The position numbers and the translations under genes are program-made. From contig NZ_JAHWFK010000018.1 of assembly GCF_019710575.1 (NCBI RefSeq), positions 1 through 49,037 of the forward strand: a stretch of 49,037 bases of DNA, in the 5' to 3' direction. How positions within the stretch are numbered: the stretch's first letter is position 1; every line of letters begins with the position of its first letter. Source of the stretch: Paractinoplanes polyasparticus. Lineage in GTDB: Bacteria > Actinomycetota > Actinomycetes > Mycobacteriales > Micromonosporaceae. Below, in pieces: positions 39,208-47,076 of the stretch. The notes under the pieces are model-generated. The model was not told the DNA's origin. It was given only the letters and a program-made list of their open reading frames with translations, and ran no database searches.

Positions 39208-39561
39208 CTAGTGCGCGGCGACCAGGCGCGAGGCGGCGCGCAGCCGGGCGTGGCGGACCTCCCAGGCCGCGCGGACGCCGCGAGGCAGGTTCAGCTCGGG
39301 CCAGACCCGCACGAGGGTGGGGCCGTGCAGGTAGGCGCGCAGCTCGTCGACGCGGATCGCCTCGCGGAGCACGTTCTCGTACATCCAGGCGAGCATCGTC
39401 GGCTCGTCGAGATCGAACGCCCGCTGCGGACCCCACCACAACCGCAACGGAAGCTCGACCAGGCCCGTCGTAGGACCGCTGAGCTCGCTCAGCGTGCCCG
39501 CCACCAGCACCGGCCGATGGGGCCGAGCCAGGTGGACAGCGACACGAGCAGCGGTGGGCAT
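39208..39561 (-). CDS. small protein upstream of the AbiEii-type gene
   Basis: This 117-residue protein begins PTAARVAVHLARPHRPVLVAG and ends in a basic helix (RAAWEVRHARLRAASRLVAAH). I do not recognise a named domain. ATG 39561 is preceded by -10-like TACGCT at a 6-nt distance, consistent with leaderless transcription. It is read with the nucleotidyltransferase gene downstream (22-nt gap), so it is a candidate antitoxin or partner protein. High third-position G/C supports it as a real gene. Confidence 0.7.
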   Translation of the reverse strand: MPTAARVAVHLARPHRPVLVAGTLSELSGPTTGLVELPLRLWWGPQRAFDLDEPTMLAWMYENVLREAIRVDELRAYLHGPTLVRVWPELNLPRGVRAAWEVRHARLRAASRLVAAH

Positions 39562-39662
39562 GCGATCAGCGTAAACCGACACGCTTCACAAACCGAGTTC
39601 CTAGCCTCCTAGGATGCCGTAGCGGCAGAGCCGCGGACCACCAGGCAGGACGCCTTCGGCGA

Positions 39663-40553
39663 CTATCGACCCGTCAAACGGCGCAGGGCGGCGCGGGCGG
39701 GTGGGGCCCAGCTGGGTTTGCCGCCGGGGCCGGTGTCGGCGCCGATGAGGAGGCCACTGAGGACGCGGGCCATGGCCCAGCCGCGGGTGCGGCGTCTGGT
39801 GGCATCGTCGGCCGCGGGCTCGTAGGCGTCGAAGAACGGCTCGGGGTCGGGCAGCAGGAGCCAGGCGGCGGAGAGGTCGTAGGCCGGGTCGCCCGCGCAG
39901 AGATCGCCGAAGTCGACCACGCCGGAGATCGTGCCGTCCGTGGTGAGGACGTTGGCCGGGTGCAGGTCGGCGTGCAGCCAAAGCGCCGGTCCCGTCCAGG
40001 GCGGGGCGTTCACGGCGTCCTGCCAGACGGCGCGCACCGCGTCCGGGTCGTCGATCAGCCCGAGCCGGCTGGCCGCGGCCACGCCCGAGGCGAACCCTCG
40101 GGCTCTGTCGGCCAGCGGACCGCCCCGGTCCCGTCCGGCGGGCGCGCCGGCGGGCGCCGGGTGGTGGAGAGCCGTCAGGAACGCGGCGAGTGACCGGGCC
40201 GCGTCCGTGCCGCGGGTGACCGGGCTGCGGTCGGCCGGCGTGCCGGGGAGCCAGGTGGTGATCAGCCAGGTGCGGGGGAACCGGTCGGACGGCTCGCCGA
40301 GTCGCAGGGGGACGGGCACCGGGAGGGGGAGGCGTGCGGCCAGCCCGGGTACCCAGGTGTGCTCGTTGCGAAGCTGATCCACCTCGTCGGGCGCCCACGG
40401 CACGCGGACGGCCAGGTCGTCCCCGAGCCGCCACAGCTGGTTGGCCCAGCCGCGGGCGCCCAGCCGGACCGGCCGGTCGGCGAGGTCCGGGTGCTGGTCG
40501 CGCACCAGCCGGCGGACGAGGTCCGCGGTGATCTCGAGGTCGGCGTGGGTCAT
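39663..40553 (-). CDS. aminoglycoside phosphotransferase family protein
   Basis: This 296-residue protein has a kinase-like fold with Brenner motif LHADLHPANVL (Asp196 catalytic) and metal-binding DFG-like VVDFGDLCAGDPAYDL (Asp214). The N-terminal region GWANQLWRLGDDLAVRVPW holds the nucleotide loop and Lys-equivalent strand. It belongs to the APH/choline-kinase superfamily. Many such actinobacterial proteins are not resistance enzymes and their substrates are unknown. ATG 40553 is the family start. A strong hairpin separates it from the upstream acetyltransferase gene. Confidence 0.88.
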   Translation of the reverse strand: MTHADLEITADLVRRLVRDQHPDLADRPVRLGARGWANQLWRLGDDLAVRVPWAPDEVDQLRNEHTWVPGLAARLPLPVPVPLRLGEPSDRFPRTWLITTWLPGTPADRSPVTRGTDAARSLAAFLTALHHPAPAGAPAGRDRGGPLADRARGFASGVAAASRLGLIDDPDAVRAVWQDAVNAPPWTGPALWLHADLHPANVLTTDGTISGVVDFGDLCAGDPAYDLSAAWLLLPDPEPFFDAYEPAADDATRRRTRGWAMARVLSGLLIGADTGPGGKPSWAPPARAALRRLTGR

Positions 40554-40569
40554 GCGCTGCGACCTTAGT

Positions 40570-40609
40570 GCCGCGGGGCCACAGGCACGGCGGCCTGCCG
40601 CCCCGCGGC
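40570..40609 (-). terminator. hairpin after the GNAT gene
   Basis: A perfect 10-bp stem GCCGCGGGGC paired with GCCCCGCGGC, with a 20-nt loop, begins 6 nt past the stop of the minus-strand acetyltransferase gene and lies upstream of the APH-family gene. There is no T-run. It is the strongest hairpin in this part of the window. Confidence 0.6.
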
Positions 40610-40615
40610 GCGGCC

Positions 40616-41098
40616 TCAGAGCTGCCGGTAGTAGACGGCCACCGGCAGCATCGTGCAGTTCAGGCTTTCGTACAACGCCCGCGCCGGCGCGTGGAACGGG
40701 TCGCCGCCGGTGCCGATGGTCGCAACCTCGGCGCCGAGGTGGCGCATCTCGTCGAAGGCGTGCTCGCACAGGGTGGTGCCCACCTGATGCCGGCGGTGTG
40801 CGGCCGACACCGCGAGGTGGCTGATCTCGCCGTTGCGGCGGGCCGGGTCGACGCTGTACGCCACGTAGCCGGCGATGTCGCCCGCGTCGTCGGCGACCGC
40901 GACGTACCTGTGGTTGTCGGGCTGGTGCAGTGTGGCGACCTCGAGGCGGTAGTCGTCGCGCCAGTTGCCGTGCTGGTTGGTGTAGACGACGTCGCCGACC
41001 AGGGGCCGGAAGGACTGTTCGTAATAGGGCCCGAACGTTTCGATCGTCAGGTCGGTGACCCGGGCCAGGTCGTGCTGGACGAACGTACGGATGTGCAT
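40616..41098 (-). CDS. GNAT family N-acetyltransferase
   Basis: This 160-residue acetyltransferase starts HIRTFVQHDLARVTDLTIETFGP. Motif A, AVSAAHRRHQVGTTLCEHAFDEM, forms the acetyl-CoA pyrophosphate loop. A C-terminal ALYESLNCTMLPVAVYYRQL completes the fold. ATG 41098 has a GAGAGG ribosome site 6 nt upstream. The substrate is unknown; some small GNAT proteins of this kind modify antibiotics or amines. Confidence 0.85.
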   Translation of the reverse strand: MHIRTFVQHDLARVTDLTIETFGPYYEQSFRPLVGDVVYTNQHGNWRDDYRLEVATLHQPDNHRYVAVADDAGDIAGYVAYSVDPARRNGEISHLAVSAAHRRHQVGTTLCEHAFDEMRHLGAEVATIGTGGDPFHAPARALYESLNCTMLPVAVYYRQL

Positions 41099-41161
41099 GG
41101 GTTGCCTCTCGGGCTGAGGTCGATAGCCGGACGAAACAGGCATCAACCGGCGCGCGGCCCA

Positions 41162-41187
41162 GGACGGCCCTGGCGGCGGGCCGGTCC
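41162..41187 (-). terminator. hairpin after the tandem nucleotidyltransferase genes
   Basis: GGACGGCC pairs with GGCC-G-GTCC (8 bp, one bulged G) around a 9-nt loop, about 45 nt past the stop of the minus-strand gene at 41233. No T-run follows, so this is a tentative terminator. Confidence 0.35.
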
Positions 41188-41232
41188 TCAGCTACGCGTG
41201 CGCTCGGTGGCGAAACACTGCACCCCCGGAGG

Positions 41233-41985
41233 CTACCGCGTTGCCAGCCGCGCTTTCACCACGATTTCGTGCAGCGCGTCCACCGCGGCCGGGTCGGGGT
41301 GCGGAGGCAGGGAAGAGCTGTCGCGGGCTTCTTCCAGGGCGGTTCGCAGCGCCGCGGTGTCGGTGCGCAGCGTCTGCTCGAGTGCGGCTGGGAAGGGGCC
41401 CTTCTCGGCTGACCGCTTCAGGGCGATCAGCTCCGGCACGTACGGCAGGGACGTGCCCAGCACCGCCAGGTCGGTCTCGAGTTCGCCGGTGCGCATCAGG
41501 TGCTGCCCGGTCAGCAGGACGCGCAGCCAGTACAGAGCAGACTTCAGCGAGCCGGTCCTGTCGAACAGCTTCTGCTGGGAGGCGGCGAAGCCCAGGTAGT
41601 GCTGGGCGTGCCCGGAGGTGATGAACGACGGCGCCAGCTCGATCAGGGCGGCGTGCAGCGGGCCGGTCGTCACGACCAGCGGCGACAGCAGTTGTTCCAG
41701 CACGTAGCCGTTGCGGCTGTTGAGCAGCCGGGCGAACTTGCGCAGGTCGTGACTGACCACGTCCAGTTCCACGCCGTCACGCCAGCCGCTGGTCGAGATG
41801 GTCTCGGGGCCGAGGCGCAGGCCCACGAGCTCGCTGACCGGCAGCAGGTGGGCGGCGCGCAGGTCGAGGTCGGAGTCGACCGACGCGAAGCCGTAGAGGT
41901 GCGCTCCGCTCACCGTCGCGAAGATCACCGGGTACGGCAGCTCGGCGACCGCCTGGGCCGACCAGGCGGGCACGACAGTCGTCAC
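41233..41985 (-). CDS. RlaP-like nucleotidyltransferase (second of a pair)
   Basis: This 250-residue protein has a DNA-polymerase-beta-type nucleotidyltransferase core, TVSGAHLYGFASVDSDLDLR, with Gly27 and metal-binding Asp39 and Asp41. Helical regions with VSHDLRKFARLLNSRNGYVLEQLLSP follow. It resembles RlaP/YcgL-type proteins linked to RNA repair in some phages and bacteria. It overlaps the preceding paralogue by 4 bp and is translated with it. The target molecule is unknown. Confidence 0.82.
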   Translation of the reverse strand: MTTVVPAWSAQAVAELPYPVIFATVSGAHLYGFASVDSDLDLRAAHLLPVSELVGLRLGPETISTSGWRDGVELDVVSHDLRKFARLLNSRNGYVLEQLLSPLVVTTGPLHAALIELAPSFITSGHAQHYLGFAASQQKLFDRTGSLKSALYWLRVLLTGQHLMRTGELETDLAVLGTSLPYVPELIALKRSAEKGPFPAALEQTLRTDTAALRTALEEARDSSSLPPHPDPAAVDALHEIVVKARLATR

Positions 41986-42644
41986 GTCAGATTCCTTTCC
42001 CGTACGCCGGCCAGCAGTTGATCTATCGTGCGGCGATCAGGTGACTCGGGCAGACCGGTCGCCGCCCGGGCCGACGCAAGATCATGCTGCAGCTCGTCGG
42101 CCCAGGCCACCACCGAATTCCACGGCACCGACCCGCTCCTGATCTCGAGCAGCCGGGATCGCAGCGACCGCACCTCGACGAGCACGTCGCCGGTGCGCAG
42201 CACGTGGGCGCCGGCCAGCAGCAGCCGGATCATGTGCATGGCCTGCTTCCAGTTGGTCTCGCCGGTGCGCTCGCGGCGGGCGGAGACCCGGTTGAGCTGG
42301 TCGCGCGCGTATTCGCCGTACGTCGCCGCCACCTTGCTGGAGAGGAACGCCTGCCGCGCCGCCAGCAGCTCCCGGCCGTCCGGCGTCAGGGTTTCGACGA
42401 TGGGGGACCAGAGCACCTCGAGCACGGTCGGGTTGGCCTGCAGCGCCAGCACGCAGAATCGCTCGACCTCCCAGGTGAACTGCTCGGGCAGTGGTCCGTC
42501 GAAGTGGGTCGGCGGCTTGTCGAGCGACCAGAACGCCCGGGTCGGCGCCGCGTACACGCCCCGGCGGTCGTGGTCGGAGCCGGGCCCGTCGAGTCCGTAG
42601 GCGCGCGATCCGACCACGACCCCGAGGATCGTGCGCTCGATCAC
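41982..42644 (-). CDS. RlaP-like nucleotidyltransferase (first of a pair)
   Basis: This 220-residue paralogue of the next gene has its nucleotidyltransferase motif in GVVVGSRAYGLDGPGSDHDRRGVY, with metal ligands Asp24 and Asp26. A helical region VERFCVLALQANPTVLEVLWSP parallels the partner protein. Its start is 2 nt past the end of the upstream aldo/keto reductase and its stop overlaps the partner start by 4 bp. Such tight pairing suggests a heteromeric enzyme or recent duplication. Function is unknown. Confidence 0.82.
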   Translation of the reverse strand: MIERTILGVVVGSRAYGLDGPGSDHDRRGVYAAPTRAFWSLDKPPTHFDGPLPEQFTWEVERFCVLALQANPTVLEVLWSPIVETLTPDGRELLAARQAFLSSKVAATYGEYARDQLNRVSARRERTGETNWKQAMHMIRLLLAGAHVLRTGDVLVEVRSLRSRLLEIRSGSVPWNSVVAWADELQHDLASARAATGLPESPDRRTIDQLLAGVRERNLT

Positions 42645-42646
42645 GT

Positions 42647-43642
42647 CTAGAGATCCAGCACGGTGCCGTCGATGTCGCCGATCTCGGACGCGCTGAGCGC
42701 CAGGTTGCCGATCGTCGCGACGTTGTTCTCGAGCTGCTCGACGCTGCTGGCGCCGATGATGACGCTGGTCATCCGCTCGTCGCGCAGCGCCCAGGCCAGC
42801 GCCATCTGGGCCAGCGACTGGCCGCGGCGCTTCGCGATGTCGTTGAGCGCGTGGATGCGGCCCAGCGTCTGGTTGTCCAGGGCGTCCTCGTTGAGGAAGC
42901 GGCTGGTGCGTACCCGCGAGTCGTCCGGGATGCCGCCGAGGTAGCGGTCGGTGAGCAGGCCCTGCTGCAGGGGGCTGTAGGCGATGCAGCCGGCGCCGGC
43001 TTCCTGCAGGGTGTCGAGCAGGTTGTCCTTCTCGATCCAGCGGTTGAGGATCGAGTACGACGGCTGGTGGATCAACAGCGGTGTGCCGAGATCCCGCAGG
43101 ATGGCCGCCGCCGCGGCGGTCTGCTCAGAGGTGTAGTTCGACAGGCCGACGTACTGGGCCTTGCCCGCGCGCACCACGGCGTCGAGCGCGCCCATGGTCT
43201 CCTCGAGCGGCGTCTCCGGGTCGGGCCGGTGGTGGTAGAAGATGTCCACGTAGTCGAGCCCGAGCCGCTGCAGCGACTGGTCGAGCGAGCTGACCAGGTA
43301 TTTCCGGGAGCCGAAGTCGCCGTAGGGCCCGGGCCACATGTCGTAGCCGGCCTTCGTCGAGACGACGATCTCGTCGCGGTGGGCCCGGAAGTCGGTGGCG
43401 AGGACGCGGCCGAAGTTCTCCTCGGCGCTGCCGGGCGGCGGCCCGTAGTTGTTGGCCAGGTCGAAGTGGGTCACGCCGAGGTCGAACGCGCGGCGCACGA
43501 TGTCGCGCTGGCGCTGCCAGGGGCGCTCGTGCCCGAAGTTGTGCCACAGGCCGAGCGAGACGACGGGCAGGCGCAGGCCGCTGCGTCCGGTCCGCCGGTA
43601 GGGCATGGTGTCGTAGCGGTCGCCCGCGGGGGTGTAGATCAC
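42647..43642 (-). CDS. aldo/keto reductase, YghZ/AKR14-like
   Basis: This 331-residue reductase has tetrad Asp61, Tyr66, Lys97 and His138 (FYHHRPD). The segments PPGSAEENFGR and KAGYDMWPGPYGDFGSRKYL are typical of YghZ-type L-glyceraldehyde 3-phosphate reductases. A C-terminal SVIIGASSVEQLENN cofactor site is intact. It starts at GTG 43642, about 7 nt behind a minus-strand TAGGGT (-10-like). The nucleotidyltransferase pair follows without a gap, forming a three-gene operon. It is divergent from the glycine riboswitch and gcvP. Confidence 0.92.
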   Translation of the reverse strand: MIYTPAGDRYDTMPYRRTGRSGLRLPVVSLGLWHNFGHERPWQRQRDIVRRAFDLGVTHFDLANNYGPPPGSAEENFGRVLATDFRAHRDEIVVSTKAGYDMWPGPYGDFGSRKYLVSSLDQSLQRLGLDYVDIFYHHRPDPETPLEETMGALDAVVRAGKAQYVGLSNYTSEQTAAAAAILRDLGTPLLIHQPSYSILNRWIEKDNLLDTLQEAGAGCIAYSPLQQGLLTDRYLGGIPDDSRVRTSRFLNEDALDNQTLGRIHALNDIAKRRGQSLAQMALAWALRDERMTSVIIGASSVEQLENNVATIGNLALSASEIGDIDGTVLDL

Positions 43643-43680
43643 AACCCCACCCTAGAGACACACGGTGGAAACGTGTCCGC

Positions 43681-43689
43681 TGGTAGGTT
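43681..43689 (+). promoter_or_regulatory. extended -10 promoter of gcvP
   Basis: TGGTAGGTT matches an extended -10 (TGn plus TAGGTT at 43684-43689). A start site about 7 nt later falls just before the riboswitch P1 stem at 43699. No -35 box is evident. Confidence 0.45.
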
Positions 43690-43698
43690 GGTTGCCAG

Positions 43699-43780
43699 CC
43701 ACGCGGGAGAGACCGAGGTCGACCTCGGCGCCGAAGGGGCAAATCCTCCCCGGAACCTCTCAGGCAAAAGGACCGCGTGG
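43699..43780 (+). promoter_or_regulatory. glycine riboswitch aptamer
   Basis: P1 is a perfect 8-bp helix, CCACGCGG (43699-43706) with CCGCGTGG (43773-43780). Inside are the conserved elements GGGAGAGACC, GCGCCGAAGGGGCAA, a hairpin CCGAGG-TCGA-CCTCGG, and CTCTCAGGCAAAAGGACCG. These are diagnostic of the glycine aptamer. It sits 98 nt before gcvP and should turn on glycine cleavage when glycine is high. Only one aptamer is present. The linker GCAGACGACTCTG that normally leads to a second aptamer is kept, and CTCTG (43789-43793) can pair with CAGAG (43837-43841), as in the ghost stem of singlet riboswitches. Confidence 0.97.
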
Positions 43781-43844
43781 GCAGACGACTCTGAAGCATC
43801 CGTGCGCCTGCGGTTGGTGGGCCAGCTCGGCGGTGACAGAGGGG

Positions 43845-43873
43845 GAGGCCGACTAGTCGACCTCTCTGAGGAG
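43845..43873 (+). promoter_or_regulatory. expression-platform hairpin and gcvP ribosome site
   Basis: GAGGCCGA and TCGACCTC (43845-43864) form an imperfect stem around CTAG. The following bases contain GAGGAG (43868-43873), the ribosome site 5 nt before ATG 43879. CCTC (43861-43864) can pair with this GAGG instead, so the two structures compete. This suggests control of translation initiation rather than termination, since no T-run is present. Confidence 0.5.
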
Positions 43874-43878
43874 CCGTC

Positions 43879-46683
<2,805 letters not shown>

Positions 46684-46694
46684 GTTTCCCGGTG

Positions 46695-46722
46695 GCGCGC
46701 CCTTCGTCGTCGGGGGGCGCGC
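46695..46722 (+). terminator. terminator after gcvP
   Basis: An 8-bp perfect stem GCGCGCCC (46695-46702) with GGGCGCGC (46715-46722) and a 12-nt loop lies 11 nt after the gcvP stop codon. No T-run follows. Confidence 0.6.
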
Positions 46723-46750
46723 TCTCCGCTACTGTGTGTAGCGAATTGGT

Positions 46751-46768
46751 GCCGACGGCAGCGTCGGC
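46751..46768 (+). terminator. second hairpin between gcvP and the convergent DUF5999 gene
   Basis: GCCGAC-GGCAGC-GTCGGC is a 6-bp stem followed by TTTCAGCTGTTTTT, a T-rich tail on the plus strand. It lies between two convergent genes and may back up the gcvP terminator. Confidence 0.5.
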
Positions 46769-46785
46769 TTTCAGCTGTTTTTCAG

Positions 46786-46986
46786 TCAGGCCGCGAGGGC
46801 GTGCGGGGCCGGACCGCGGTGCGGTTCGATCATCGTGCCGTCGGGCAGGATCTCGCCGGTGTCCTCGAAGACGATCACGCCGTTGCAGAGCAGGCTCCAG
46901 CCCTGCTCGCGGCAGGCCGCAACGGTCCGCGCGGCCTCGCGGTCGACGGCTTCAGCGGTGGGACAGGGGTTCGTGTGCTGGCACAT
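46786..46986 (-). CDS. DUF5999 family small protein
   Basis: This 66-residue protein begins MCQHTNPCPTAEAVDREAA and continues CREQGWSLLCNGVIVFEDTGEILPDG. It has paired cysteines at both ends of the first half (Cys2, Cys8, Cys24, Cys34) and matches the actinobacterial DUF5999 family of unknown function. The cysteines and His4 could bind a metal. It is convergent with gcvP and divergent from the pabB-type gene, and the gap to that gene holds two palindromes. Confidence 0.85.
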   Translation of the reverse strand: MCQHTNPCPTAEAVDREAARTVAACREQGWSLLCNGVIVFEDTGEILPDGTMIEPHRGPAPHALAA

Positions 46987-47010
46987 CAGGTGTTTCTCCG
47001 GTCGGGGGGC

Positions 47011-47028
47011 TTGTGTGATGACTCACAA
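47011..47028. promoter_or_regulatory. palindrome in the DUF5999/pabB divergent gap
   Basis: TTGTG-N8-CACAA, with an inner TGTGA-TGAC-TCACA, is an 18-bp inverted repeat 25 nt upstream of the DUF5999 start. It looks like a dimeric regulator site but does not match the N6 spacing of a classical CRP box. Confidence 0.4.
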
Positions 47029-47053
47029 CGACGGTGACGGACGTTACCTCAAA

Positions 47054-47072
47054 TCGAACGACGACGGTTCGA
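47054..47072. promoter_or_regulatory. inverted repeat upstream of the pabB-type frame
   Basis: TCGAAC-GACGACG-GTTCGA, a perfect 6-bp inverted repeat with a 7-nt spacer, ends 4 nt before GTG 47077. It might be an operator or RNA hairpin at the start of the gene. Evidence is limited to the symmetry. Confidence 0.3.
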
Positions 47073-47076
47073 GCCG

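Noticed and set aside
39663..40553. Call as an aminoglycoside resistance gene
   Set aside because: Kinase motifs are clear, but nothing ties it to a drug. Many APH-family actinobacterial proteins have other or unknown substrates.
43781..43844. Second glycine aptamer
   Set aside because: The linker sequence is there, but the conserved GCCGAAGGGGCAA and CTCTCAGGCA elements do not recur.
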